A DNA stretch of 46,522 bases from Nocardia pneumoniae NBRC 100136 (GTDB taxonomy: Bacteria; Actinomycetota; Actinomycetes; Mycobacteriales; Mycobacteriaceae): assembly GCF_000308755.1 (NCBI RefSeq), contig NZ_BAGF01000067.1, positions 1 to 46,522 on the forward strand, given 5' to 3'. A program made the position numbers and the translations under genes. The notes below the pieces were generated by a model. That model saw nothing but the letters and a program-made list of their open reading frames with translations, was not told the origin of the DNA and did not search any database. Below are positions 8,275-17,235 of the stretch, one piece after another. Positions within the stretch are counted from its first letter, which is position 1. Each line of letters opens with the position of its first letter.

Positions 8275-9129
8275 CTACTCCGGTCCGCGCTCGGTGATGG
8301 AGAATCGGCGCAACGCGAGGCTCGGGTTGGTGACGCGCACCTTGCTCAGGTACGCCAGGTCGATGCCCGCGGTCAGCACACCCGGCTCGTCGCCGAGTTC
8401 CGCGAGCACCGCGCCGGTGGGGTCCACGATCATCGAAGCGCCCGCGCCGCGCGGCGCCGCCTGATCGGCGGCAGCCACGTACACGGTGTTCTCGATGGCG
8501 CGCGCACGCACCAGCGTGCTCCACTGGTCCACCTTGCCCGGCCCGGGAATCCACTGCGCTGGCAGCAGCAGCACCTGCGCGCCCGCGGCGGCGACCCGCC
8601 GCACGCCTTCCGGGAAGCGCAGATCGAAGCAGGTCTGCATGCCGAATGTGACATCCCCGACGGTGAAGGTGGCCGGCGCCTCGATCGCACCCGGCTCGAC
8701 CACGTCGGATTCGAGGTGCCCGAAGGCGTCGTAGAGGTGCACCTTCCGGTAGCGCGTGACCAGGTCGCCGTCGGGTCCGAGCACGACGAGGGTGTTGCGG
8801 ATCCGGTCGCCGCCCGGGGCGACTCGCTCCACCGTCCCGGCGACCAGGAACACCCCGAACTCGCGGGCGATATCGCCGAGGCCGGTGACGAACGGGCCGG
8901 TCAGCGGCTCGGCGACGGCGACGACCCGCTCGTCGAGCCGGGTCACGGCGAACATCGAGTACTCCGGCGCCACCACCACGCGCGCCCCACGCTCGCGGGC
9001 CGTGCGCACGTGGTCGCGCAGCGCGACGAGGTTGGCCGAGGGGTCGGTCGAGGGCGCGAACTGGACGACCGCCACGTCCAGCAGATCCGGCGTCCGTTCC
9101 TGATGCGCGGGCGAGTCGTGCAGTTGCAT
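8275..9129 (-). CDS. Carbon-nitrogen hydrolase (nitrilase superfamily, Nit2/omega-amidase-like)
   Basis: The 284-residue enzyme has the complete Glu-Lys-Cys triad of nitrilase-superfamily amidases: Glu56 in VAPEYSMF, Lys129 in RYRKVHLYD and Cys167 in QTCFDLRFPE. These enzymes hydrolyse carbon-nitrogen bonds of small amides in the cytoplasm; the sequence around the triad is closest to the Nit1/Nit2 branch, whose members repair or deaminate glutamine-transaminase products. The ATG at 9129 is chosen over an upstream start at 9192 that would overlap the divergent deaD start. It leads a likely two-gene unit with the phosphoribosyltransferase. Confidence 0.85.
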   Translation of the reverse strand: MQLHDSPAHQERTPDLLDVAVVQFAPSTDPSANLVALRDHVRTARERGARVVVAPEYSMFAVTRLDERVVAVAEPLTGPFVTGLGDIAREFGVFLVAGTVERVAPGGDRIRNTLVVLGPDGDLVTRYRKVHLYDAFGHLESDVVEPGAIEAPATFTVGDVTFGMQTCFDLRFPEGVRRVAAAGAQVLLLPAQWIPGPGKVDQWSTLVRARAIENTVYVAAADQAAPRGAGASMIVDPTGAVLAELGDEPGVLTAGIDLAYLSKVRVTNPSLALRRFSITERGPE

Positions 9130-9191
9130 AGGTCTCACCGTATTGGGGCGGTGGCCGGGACGACCAGCGCCAGGCAGTAAACTCCTGGTCA

Positions 9192-10979
9192 ATGAGTACC
9201 AATCAGGTCGACAGCGTTCCTGGCGACGACGACAGGGACACCGACGGCCCGTCCTTCGCCGATCTCGGTATCGATGACCGCATCCTCGCCGCCATCGCCG
9301 ACGTCGGTTACGAATCGCCTTCGCCGATCCAGGCCGCGACGATTCCCCCGCTGCTCGCCGGCGCCGATGTGGTCGGTCTCGCGCAGACCGGCACCGGCAA
9401 GACCGCCGCCTTCGCCATCCCGATCCTGATGGGGCTGGAGGCCACCGGCCGCAGTCCGCGCGCCCTCGTGCTGGCCCCGACCCGTGAGCTCGCGATCCAG
9501 GTCGCCGAGGCGTTCGGCCGCTACGCCGCGCACATCCCCGGCCTGCATGTGCTGCCGATCTACGGCGGCCAGAGCTACGGCGTCCAGCTGTCGGGCCTGC
9601 GCCGCGGCGCGCACGTCGTGGTCGGCACGCCGGGCCGGGTGATCGACCACCTGGAGAAGGGCACGCTCGACCTGTCGCAGCTGCAGTATCTGGTGCTCGA
9701 CGAGGCCGACGAGATGCTCAAGATGGGCTTCCAGGAGGACGTCGAGCGCATCCTCGCCGACACCCCCTCGGACAAGCAGGTGGCGCTGTTCTCCGCGACC
9801 ATGCCCGCCGCGATCCGCAAGATCTCCAAGCAGTACCTGCACGATCCGGTCGAGATCACGGTCAAGGCGAAGACCTCGACGGCCACCAACATCACCCAGC
9901 GCTGGGTGCAGGTCTCGCATCAGCGCAAGCTGGACGCGCTGACCCGGATCCTCGAGGTCGAGTCGTTCGAGGCGATGATCATCTTCGTCCGCACCAAGCA
10001 GGCCACCGAGGAGCTCGCCGAGAAACTGCGCGCCAGGGGTTTCTCCGCCGCCGCGATCAACGGCGACATCGCGCAGAACCAGCGCGAGCGCACGATCGGT
10101 CAGCTGAAGTCGGGTTCGCTCGACATCCTGGTCGCCACCGACGTCGCCGCCCGCGGGCTGGACGTGGACCGCATCTCGCACGTGGTCAACTACGACATCC
10201 CGCACGACACCGAGTCCTACGTGCACCGGATCGGCCGCACCGGCCGGGCCGGTCGCAGCGGTGAGGCGCTGCTGTTCGTGGCGCCGCGCGAACGGCATCT
10301 GCTCAAGTCGATCGAGCGGGCCACCCGGCACCCGCTGACCGAAATGCAGCTGCCCAGTGTGGAAGACGTCAACGCCCAGCGCGTCACCAAGTTCGGCGAC
10401 ACCATCACCGAGAACCTCACCTCGTCGAATCTCGCGCTGTTCCGCAAGCTGATCGAGGACTACGAGCGCGAGCACAACATCCCGCTGGCCGATATCGCGG
10501 CGGCGCTGGCGGTCGGCTCGTACGACGGCGACAACTTCTTCATGGAGCCCGAGCCGGAGCCGGTCGAGCGCCCGCAGCGCGATCGTCCGCTGCGCGAGCG
10601 GCCGCCCCGGCGGTTCGAGGACGACCGCGGCGGCTCGCACCATCGCGTCAGCGGAACCGAGCTGGCGACCTACCGGATCAGCGTCGGCAAGCGGCATCGC
10701 GTGGTGCCCGGCGCGATCGTCGGCGCGATCGCCAACGAAGGCGGCCTGCGCCGCAGCGATTTCGGGCACATCAGCATCCGTCCCGACCACAGCCTCGTCG
10801 AGCTGCCCGCGCAACTGCCCGCGGAGACGCTCGAGGCATTGCGGCGCACCAGGATCAGTGGTGTGCTGATTCAGCTGCAGCTGGACTCGGGTCCGCCGCA
10901 GCATCGCTCGTTCAGCCGCGGCCAGCGCCGGGAGCGGGAGGGCGCCAAGCGACCGGAGCGCCGTAAGCCACGCTCCTGA
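9192..10979 (+). CDS. deaD: DEAD-box RNA helicase DeaD/CsdA
   Basis: All helicase motifs are present: the Q motif near residue 45, motif I AQTGTGKT (64-71), PTRELA, DEAD (170-173), SAT, and HRIGRTGRAGR. The C terminus (about residues 490-570) has the DbpA-type RNA-binding domain (YRISVGKRHRVVPGAIVGAI) followed by a basic Arg/Lys-rich tail. The protein unwinds RNA duplexes and typically helps ribosome assembly and mRNA decay, particularly under cold stress. The length of 595 residues is normal. It is divergent from the nitrilase gene with only 62 bases between start codons. No clear terminator follows in the 208 bases before the next gene. Confidence 0.93.
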   Translation: MSTNQVDSVPGDDDRDTDGPSFADLGIDDRILAAIADVGYESPSPIQAATIPPLLAGADVVGLAQTGTGKTAAFAIPILMGLEATGRSPRALVLAPTRELAIQVAEAFGRYAAHIPGLHVLPIYGGQSYGVQLSGLRRGAHVVVGTPGRVIDHLEKGTLDLSQLQYLVLDEADEMLKMGFQEDVERILADTPSDKQVALFSATMPAAIRKISKQYLHDPVEITVKAKTSTATNITQRWVQVSHQRKLDALTRILEVESFEAMIIFVRTKQATEELAEKLRARGFSAAAINGDIAQNQRERTIGQLKSGSLDILVATDVAARGLDVDRISHVVNYDIPHDTESYVHRIGRTGRAGRSGEALLFVAPRERHLLKSIERATRHPLTEMQLPSVEDVNAQRVTKFGDTITENLTSSNLALFRKLIEDYEREHNIPLADIAAALAVGSYDGDNFFMEPEPEPVERPQRDRPLRERPPRRFEDDRGGSHHRVSGTELATYRISVGKRHRVVPGAIVGAIANEGGLRRSDFGHISIRPDHSLVELPAQLPAETLEALRRTRISGVLIQLQLDSGPPQHRSFSRGQRREREGAKRPERRKPRS

Positions 10980-11187
10980 ACCGGGGAGGGTACGCCGAGG
11001 TAGACGCGGAACGCAGCCGGACGAAGTCCGTCCGCAGGCCCATGCCGGGCCGGGCGAAGGCTCGAGCAGCCGCTCATGCGCCGGGTCGAGCGCAGGCGAG
11101 GCGGCCGCATAGCTACAGTGTTGCCGTCCGTGCGTAACGAGGCGCACACGGCAGCGGGTGTCCCGCGAAGACACAGGAGGGCCGCGA

Positions 11188-14100
11188 TTGTTCGTGTTCG
11201 GTGATCGTGTCGTCTGCACCGCCGTCGATCTCGTGCGCGCGGCGCACTGCGAGTTCGCAGTATTGCGCGCCCTCGATACCGAACTGGGCACTCTCCCGGG
11301 CGAACCCGGCATCGCCACACCGACGCCCGAACTCGCGCCCGGAATCGATGACGCTCGGCGACGCCGTCTCGCCGACTACCGTGCCCGCTTCGGCGGAGCG
11401 GTCGTGGAGATCGACCGGCCACCGGACAACCTCGGAGATCCGGCCGAAGTGAGCGGTCGCGCATCGACTCCCAGCGATGGAGCGAGCGGTCGCGCATCAA
11501 CTCCCAGCGATGGAGCGAGCGGTCGCGCATCAGCGCGGATCGCGGCCCTGACGGCCGCGCACAATGACACGGTCGCGGCCCTGCGCGCGGGCGCGCACGT
11601 CGTCTACGGCGCGACCTTCTTCGACGGCCGTTTCCACAGCTCCTGCGACTTTCTGGTCCGCGCGGAACATCGAGTCCGCTACACCGTGCACGGCGCCGCG
11701 CCCACGGCGGCGGATCGCGTGAGCACCGCGCTCGAACTCGCCGCCTGCGCCGCCGCCCTCGACCGTTCCGGCGCGCTGTCCGCGCCTTTCGTCCGGCTGC
11801 ACGTGGGCGAGGAGAGCGTGGCCGAGTCGCTGAGCGAGTTGCTGCCGGTGTACCGGGCGCGCAGGCGCCGGGTGGAACGCATCCTGGACGAGAAACTCGG
11901 CGAACTCCTGCCGGTCCAGTGGGGCGACCCGCGCTATCTCGCCTGCGGCAGCTGCCGCACCTGCACCGCCGCCCTGTCGGCCGCGCGCGATCTGCTGCTC
12001 GTGGCCGGAATGCCGTCGGCGGTCCGCGCTCGCCTGCGGGAAGCGGGAGTGAGCACCATCGACCGGCTGGCCGCCGCCGAGGTCTCGGTGCCGGGTGTGC
12101 CGCCGCGCACCGTCACGGCGCTGCGCCGCCAGGCGGAAATCCAACTGGTGAGCGAAGTTTCGGGCGGGCCCAGGTACGCGCTGACCGACCCGACCGCGCT
12201 CGGCGCGCTGCCGCCATCCTCCCCCGGCGACCTCGCACTCACCATCGGGGGAGGCGGACGGATGCCCCGCACGGTCGAGATCGGCGGTCCGGACACGGTG
12301 CACCTGTCCCTGCGCGGGCCGTCCGACCCGAACGAGCCGGGCGGTGCGACCAAGGAACGCCGCGCGGTCGAGCAGGTGCTCGACTATCTGGCGCAGCGGC
12401 GGCAGACGTATCCGGACCTGCACATCTATCACTACACCTCGGCGGTGCGCACGGCGCTGCTGCACTGCACCGGACAGCACGGCGTCGGCGAGGAGTTCGT
12501 CGACGAATTGCTCCGCGCAGGCGTCCTGGTCGACCTGTACCCGGTCGTCCGCAACGCGATGATCGTCGGCGAGCCGTCCTACGACCTGGACACACTGCGG
12601 CACCTGTGGCCCGATGCGGAGTCTTCGAGCGACACTCACCCCGTATTGCGGCTGCGCGATTGGCTGCTCGACCGTGCGTCCGAGCACCGCATCGCACGTC
12701 ATCCCCGAGACCGTTCGTGGAGCACGGTGCCCATCCCAGGCCAGGCGGAGCCTGCGGTACCGTCCCGGCGACCGTCACCGGGGGCTGCCGCAGCGGAATA
12801 CGCCGCGCGACCCGAGGACGCACCACATCCTGCCGACCACGCCGCCGAACAGTACATCGCACCGCACGCACGCCCCAGTTCATGGAGCGCGACGGCCGTC
12901 CCGGGCACGCCCGACCCCACGCCGACATCACGGCCATCGTCGCCAGGGGCCGCCGCAGCGGAATACGCCGCGCGACCCGAGGACGCACCACATCCTGCCG
13001 ACCACGCCGCCGAACAGTACATCGCACCGCACGCACGCCCCAGTTCATGGAGCGCGACGGCCGTCCCGGGCGCACCCGAGCCCGCGTCCACGTCACAGCC
13101 ACGGTCGCCGGGGGCTGCCGCAGCGGAATACGGCGCGCGACCGGAGGACGCACGACATCCAGCCGACCATGCCGCCGAGCAGCGCAACGCACCGCAGGCA
13201 CGACCCAATTCGTGGTCCACGGCGGCCGTCCCGGGCGCGCCGGAGCTCGTGCCGCCGTCACGGCCATCATCGCTGGAGGCCGCCTTGGCGGAATACGCCG
13301 CGGGGCTGGGCGATTCCCTGCACCCCGCGGCCTTGATGGCCGCCGCGCTCGGCTATCAGCGGCGCGAGCGGCAGCCGCTGTGGTGGGCACACGCCGATCG
13401 GCTCAGCCATCCGGTGGACGAATGGACCGACGCGCCAGGCGTTCTCGTCGCCGACTGGGGCACCGTCGACACCAAATGGCATCGCCGCCCCGACCGCCCG
13501 ACCATGCGGCGGTATCTGACGCTGACCGGCCGGATCGGAACCGGCTCGAGCGGCGCGGCCGGGCCGAGTGTCCTCGCCCCCGGCACCACGGTCTACACCT
13601 TCTACGACCAGCCGCCACCCGGGGGCATGGTCACCGCGGTAGGCCACCGGGCCACCGCGACGGCGACGGTGCTCGGCTGCTCGGTGAACACCGAGTTCGA
13701 CGACACGGTCCGGCTGGAGGAATTGCTGCCCGAAGGCTGCGAACCCTACGACGAGCTGCCGACCGCCATCGCGCCCGATCTGCCCGCATGGGACGAAAAC
13801 GCCGAACTCGCGGTCGAACTGGCGGCGCAACAATTGCTGATGACCCTCCCGGACACGCCGCGGGAAGCGGTCTTCGACATCCTCGCGCGCCGCCCACCCC
13901 GGCTCCACGGCGGGACAAGGCTGCCGGAAGTGCACGGCGATCACGCCGCGGCGATCACCACGGCCGTGCGTGCGCTCGACCGCTCCTACGTCGCGGTGCA
14001 GGGTCCGTCGGGGACCGGGAAGACCTCGACCACGGCCCGGGTGCTGGAGCGCCTGGTCACCAAGCACAACTGGCGGGTCGGCATCGTCGCGCGCGACCAC

Positions 14101-15105
14101 GCGACCGTGGAGAACCTGCTCGACGCGATCGTGCGGGTCGGCGTGCTGCCCGAGCTGGTCGCCAAGAAGGACGCGGCGGCCGTCGCCCCGGAATGGGCCG
14201 TGATCGACGCCGCCCGCTATCGGCGTTTCCTGGACAACGCGATCAGCGGCTGCGTACTCGGCGGCACACCGGCCGATTTCGCGGACGAGGATCTGGTGCC
14301 GCGCGAGAGCCTCGATCTGCTTCTGATCGCCGACGCGGGCCGCTTCGCGCTGGCCGACACCGTGGCCGTCGCCGCGAGCGCACGCAACCTGCTGCTGCTC
14401 GGCGATCCCGTGCCGTCCACCGCGCGGGGCACCCATCCCGCTCCGGTCGGCGAATCGGTGCTCGGCTGGCTCACCGAGGGGCGCCAGACGCTGCCGCCCG
14501 AGCGCGGCTACTTCCTGGACCGCACCTGGCGGATGCATCCCGCGGTCTGCGAGCCCGTCTCGCGGCTGTACTACGACGGACGCCTGCGCTCCAATGAAAC
14601 GGTCACGCTGGCAAGGCATCTGGACGGCGAGGAGCCCGGTGTGCGCACCGTCCTGGTCGACCACCACGGCAATGCCACCACCTCCCCCGCCGAGGCGCGT
14701 GAGGTGGTGCGCCGGGTCCGCGCGCTGCTCGGCATGTCCTGGACGATCGGCGCGACCACGCGCAGGGTGCACCCGCACGACATCTTCGTGGTCGCGCCGT
14801 ACGCCGCGCAGGTGGGACGGATCCGGACCATGCTGGCCCGCGCCAAGATCGAGGACGTGCTGGTGGGCACGCCGGATCGATTCCGCGGCAGGGAAGCGGC
14901 GGTGGTGCTGCTTTCGATGACCACCTCCAGCCCCGCCGACGCTCCTTACGGCATGCGGTCGCTGCTGTCGCGGGGGCTGATCCGCGCCGCGCTGTGCCGG
15001 GCCATGTGGAAGGCGATCATCATCCGCTCACCGCTGCTCACCGAATACCTGCCCGCCGGTATGGATGAGCTGGCCGACCTGGGCGCGTTCCTGCGGCTCG
15101 GCTGA
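11188..15105 (+). CDS. TM0106-type RecB-nuclease/SF1-helicase relative with degraded catalytic motifs
   Basis: The 1305-residue protein follows the plan of TM0106-family proteins: an N-terminal RecB-like nuclease region, a middle helical region and a C-terminal SF1 helicase. Walker A is intact (GPSGTGKT, 939-946), but the expected DEAG(Q) Walker B reads IADAGR (Ala1048-Asp1049), motif III reads GDPVPS, and the SRA-type motif near the end reads LCRAMW. In the nuclease part, Asp154 remains in SCDFLV but the following D-x-K strand is VHGAAP. It is probably a non-catalytic homolog. Two internal repeat blocks (33 bp and 165 bp units) add disordered segments. The TTG at 11188 follows AGGAGG at 11175-11180 and is preferred over a GTG at 11158. 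Motif comparisons are from memory of the family. Confidence 0.7.
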   Translation: MFVFGDRVVCTAVDLVRAAHCEFAVLRALDTELGTLPGEPGIATPTPELAPGIDDARRRRLADYRARFGGAVVEIDRPPDNLGDPAEVSGRASTPSDGASGRASTPSDGASGRASARIAALTAAHNDTVAALRAGAHVVYGATFFDGRFHSSCDFLVRAEHRVRYTVHGAAPTAADRVSTALELAACAAALDRSGALSAPFVRLHVGEESVAESLSELLPVYRARRRRVERILDEKLGELLPVQWGDPRYLACGSCRTCTAALSAARDLLLVAGMPSAVRARLREAGVSTIDRLAAAEVSVPGVPPRTVTALRRQAEIQLVSEVSGGPRYALTDPTALGALPPSSPGDLALTIGGGGRMPRTVEIGGPDTVHLSLRGPSDPNEPGGATKERRAVEQVLDYLAQRRQTYPDLHIYHYTSAVRTALLHCTGQHGVGEEFVDELLRAGVLVDLYPVVRNAMIVGEPSYDLDTLRHLWPDAESSSDTHPVLRLRDWLLDRASEHRIARHPRDRSWSTVPIPGQAEPAVPSRRPSPGAAAAEYAARPEDAPHPADHAAEQYIAPHARPSSWSATAVPGTPDPTPTSRPSSPGAAAAEYAARPEDAPHPADHAAEQYIAPHARPSSWSATAVPGAPEPASTSQPRSPGAAAAEYGARPEDARHPADHAAEQRNAPQARPNSWSTAAVPGAPELVPPSRPSSLEAALAEYAAGLGDSLHPAALMAAALGYQRRERQPLWWAHADRLSHPVDEWTDAPGVLVADWGTVDTKWHRRPDRPTMRRYLTLTGRIGTGSSGAAGPSVLAPGTTVYTFYDQPPPGGMVTAVGHRATATATVLGCSVNTEFDDTVRLEELLPEGCEPYDELPTAIAPDLPAWDENAELAVELAAQQLLMTLPDTPREAVFDILARRPPRLHGGTRLPEVHGDHAAAITTAVRALDRSYVAVQGPSGTGKTSTTARVLERLVTKHNWRVGIVARDHATVENLLDAIVRVGVLPELVAKKDAAAVAPEWAVIDAARYRRFLDNAISGCVLGGTPADFADEDLVPRESLDLLLIADAGRFALADTVAVAASARNLLLLGDPVPSTARGTHPAPVGESVLGWLTEGRQTLPPERGYFLDRTWRMHPAVCEPVSRLYYDGRLRSNETVTLARHLDGEEPGVRTVLVDHHGNATTSPAEAREVVRRVRALLGMSWTIGATTRRVHPHDIFVVAPYAAQVGRIRTMLARAKIEDVLVGTPDRFRGREAAVVLLSMTTSSPADAPYGMRSLLSRGLIRAALCRAMWKAIIIRSPLLTEYLPAGMDELADLGAFLRLG
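11451..11528. repeat. 33-bp in-frame tandem repeat (two copies plus partial third)
   Basis: Units at 11451-11483 and 11484-11516 differ at one visible base, and a partial third copy follows. In the gene's frame it encodes SGRASTPSDGA repeats; on the other strand the same DNA reads as MRDRSLHRWE repeats. It falls inside the N-terminal region of the TM0106-type protein. Confidence 0.85.
12763..13326. repeat. 165-bp (55-residue) tandem repeat, about 3.4 copies
   Basis: The anchor GAATAC recurs at 12796, 12961, 13126 and 13291, exactly 165 bp apart. Copies 1 and 2 are identical over roughly 115 bases, copy 3 is moderately diverged and copy 4 is partial. Each unit encodes a Pro/Ala-rich segment containing GAAAAEYAARPEDA and RPSSWSATAVPG. 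The upstream RSWSTVPIPG segment may be an older partial copy. The array lies between the helical region and the helicase domain of the TM0106-type protein. Confidence 0.9.
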
Positions 15106-15111
15106 CCGCGG

Positions 15112-16290
15112 TCAGCCGAAGCAGACGCCTTCGCCGCGGTAGGTCGGCACGGAGACGCGGGTGCCGTCGGCGTCGACCAGATGCAGCGTGTCGAACCGCT
15201 CGCACAGTTCACCAGCCTTCGCGTGCCGGAACCACACCCGATCGCCGATCCGCAGTTCCGCGGCACCCGACAGCGGTGTCTGCACCTCTCCAGCGCCTTC
15301 GGTGCCGAGCAGCTTCAATCCGCTGGGCCACACCGGTTTCGGTACCCGGGACGGCCCGGCCGGGCCGGAGGCGATGTAGCCGCCCGCGAAGACCGTGGCG
15401 ATCTTCCGCGTCGGCCGCCGCAGTACGGAAGTCGCGAAATACAGGGCGGGCCTGGGGGTGAACGATCGGTAGTGGTCGAACAGCGTCGGCACGTACAAGC
15501 CTGATCCGGCGGTCACCTCGGTCACGTCCCGGTCGGCGACGCTGACTTCGATGGATCCGGTGCCGCCACTGTTGACGATCTCCAGCTTGCCGGTCACCGA
15601 GCGGACCGCGTCGAGCACCTTCGCGCGCCGCTTGACGATCTCCGCCGCCGATGCCCGCTTCACCAGGCGCACCGCGGCGTTGGCGTCGGGCAGCCCGGCG
15701 ATCTGCGCCTCGTAGGTCATCACGCCGACCACGTCGAAACCGCAGCGCAGCGCGTCGCGTGCCAGGGCGGCCGCTTGCTGCGGCGTGCGCACCGGGGATC
15801 GGCGGACACCGAGGTGCAGCGGGCCGATGCGCAGGGAGGCGTCCACGTCCAGGCAGACCCTGGGGCGCACCCGGTCGGTGCCGAGGGCGGAGCGGGTCAG
15901 GTCGAGCTGGGCGGCGTCATCGATCATGAGCGTGATCGATCGCAGCAGGATGTCGTCGGCGGCCAGCTCGGCGAGCGCGGCGCGGTCCACGGTCGGATAG
16001 CCGAGCAGGACGTCGCGTGCCCCATGGCGCACCAGCCAGATGGCCTCACGCAGGGAATAGGACATGATGCCCGCGAAACCGCCCGCGGCGGTGAGATCGG
16101 CGCCGAGGACTTCGGCGAGAACGGCGCGGCAGCGCACGGATTTGCTGGCCACGCGCACCGGGACGCCACCGGCGCGACGCACGAGGTCGGCAGCGTTGGC
16201 GCGCAGGACGGTCAGGTCGAGGGCGGCCAGGGGCGGGTCCAGCTCGGCGGTGGCCGCGTGCAGCCCCGCGATCGGCGACGTCTCGGTCAC
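15112..16290 (-). CDS. PLP-dependent fold-type III enzyme (D-amino acid deaminase/aldolase-like)
   Basis: The 392-residue protein has the alanine-racemase-like barrel with the probable PLP lysine in VRVASKSVR near residue 50 and a C-terminal D-serine-dehydratase-like domain containing FRHAKAGELCERF, a His/Cys arrangement reminiscent of the metal site in that family. Such proteins are annotated as amino acid deaminase or aldolase; substrate could be D-serine or a beta-hydroxy D-amino acid. The start is a GTG at 16290 without a strong ribosome-binding site. It converges with the upstream TM0106-type gene, leaving 6 bases, and follows the TetR-like gene on the same strand with a 49-base gap. Confidence 0.75.
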   Translation of the reverse strand: MTETSPIAGLHAATAELDPPLAALDLTVLRANAADLVRRAGGVPVRVASKSVRCRAVLAEVLGADLTAAGGFAGIMSYSLREAIWLVRHGARDVLLGYPTVDRAALAELAADDILLRSITLMIDDAAQLDLTRSALGTDRVRPRVCLDVDASLRIGPLHLGVRRSPVRTPQQAAALARDALRCGFDVVGVMTYEAQIAGLPDANAAVRLVKRASAAEIVKRRAKVLDAVRSVTGKLEIVNSGGTGSIEVSVADRDVTEVTAGSGLYVPTLFDHYRSFTPRPALYFATSVLRRPTRKIATVFAGGYIASGPAGPSRVPKPVWPSGLKLLGTEGAGEVQTPLSGAAELRIGDRVWFRHAKAGELCERFDTLHLVDADGTRVSVPTYRGEGVCFG

Positions 16291-16339
16291 CAGGACAACT
16301 CAACCATCAAACTGGTCGATCGTCCAGTATTCCGACGCG

Positions 16340-16822
16340 CTAGCGATCGATACCTTTCGCGGCCATGGCGCCGACCAGATCGTCCAGCACCACCAGCATG
16401 GCCTCGTCGTTGCAGTCGGCCAGCCAGCGCAGAATGGCGCCCCGGACGAGCGAGACGACATAGGCGGAGATCGACTCCACCGGTTCGAGCCATTGCGTGC
16501 CCGACCGCTCAGCGCACAGCTCCAGGAACGCGGCGACCTCGGTTTCCATCCCCTGGTAGGCCGCCGACGCGATCGGGTCGGCAACTCGGTCGGTCCGCAT
16601 GTCCCAGCGGGCGCGCAGCAACTGGACTGCCGCCTCGTATGCTTCGATGTGCTTGGTCGGGGCCTCTGTGATCAACGGCCAGTACGCACTGACACCGGCA
16701 TGCAGGAGCACCCGCAGGGCGCGAACCCCCGTGTAATCGAGCGTGGCCGCTGCCGCTTCGACCGCCTCACGTATGGCAGGCCGTAGCCGGTCCTTGGTTA
16801 TTACTTCTCCACCTGCGCTCAA
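16340..16822 (-). CDS. TetR-type ligand-binding domain protein lacking a helix-turn-helix
   Basis: The 160-residue product matches the C-terminal ligand domain of TetR regulators: LRVLLHAGVSAYWPLIT, YEAAVQLLRARW, then GMETEVAAFLELCAERSG and AILRWLADCNDEAMLVVLDD. The expected DNA-binding helix-turn-helix of about 45 residues is absent, and none of the frames upstream to 16970 supplies it. A TTG at 16822 follows GAGGGAG and is the best start; the frame remains open to an ATG at 16921 but that extension looks non-coding. It may be a decapitated regulator or a stand-alone sensor. It precedes the PLP enzyme gene on the same strand. Confidence 0.55.
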   Translation of the reverse strand: MSAGGEVITKDRLRPAIREAVEAAAATLDYTGVRALRVLLHAGVSAYWPLITEAPTKHIEAYEAAVQLLRARWDMRTDRVADPIASAAYQGMETEVAAFLELCAERSGTQWLEPVESISAYVVSLVRGAILRWLADCNDEAMLVVLDDLVGAMAAKGIDR

Positions 16823-17235
16823 CGACGACTCCCTCGGCGAAAGAACACTTACGCACCTCGGTCGGCACGACTCGCTGAACATGGCGGGCAACTTCGGAAA
16901 ACTCCACGCTGCCCGGTCCAACGTTCATCAATGTTAGAGGTTTTTCCGAGTTTAGAAACGGGTTCATTGGGTATTTCCGGACTGTAGGAATGTTTTGTTA
17001 CGTAACCGGGATCGCTATGCGATCAGGCCGTGTCGCCCGGAATCCTCGCTACGGCGGGGGATCTCAGCCCGCGCGCCGTTCGACAGAACGTAGATGAGGT
17101 TACGGTCCGAAGCCGGGGCGCCCCAAATTTTGTGACGAACCGCACACTGGAACCGCACAAATCGGTCAGCTTATTGTGCAGGGTTCGATCCGCGATGGAC
17201 ATCCTTTCGTTCCGCGGGGCCGATAGCCTGGATCG
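16823..17235. promoter_or_regulatory. 413-bp divergent intergenic region with a palindrome
   Basis: No gene is supported here. The stretch around 16930-17010 is visibly richer in A and T than its surroundings. It contains a perfect 10-bp palindrome GTTACGTAAC at 16997-17006 and, 4 bases on, an inverted repeat ATCGC-TAT-GCGAT at 17011-17023. These could be operator sites between the TetR-like gene and ptpB; no promoter could be assigned with confidence. Confidence 0.3.

Noticed and set aside
7640..9202. A single 520-residue protein ending in the phosphoribosyltransferase
   Set aside because: The first ~310 residues are an Arg/Gly-rich shadow of the nitrilase gene; the phosphoribosyltransferase has its own ATG at 8263.
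9189..11318. A 709-codon frame on the minus strand opposite deaD
   Set aside because: It is a shadow of the deaD reading frame in high-GC DNA, rich in Arg, Gly and Asp, and has no recognisable domain.
11451..11528. Short CRISPR-like array
   Set aside because: The repeats are directly adjacent without spacers and keep the reading frame.
11919..14597. An 892-codon plus-strand frame inside the TM0106-type gene
   Set aside because: Arginine-rich shadow frame without motifs; the frame from 11188 has recognisable domains throughout.
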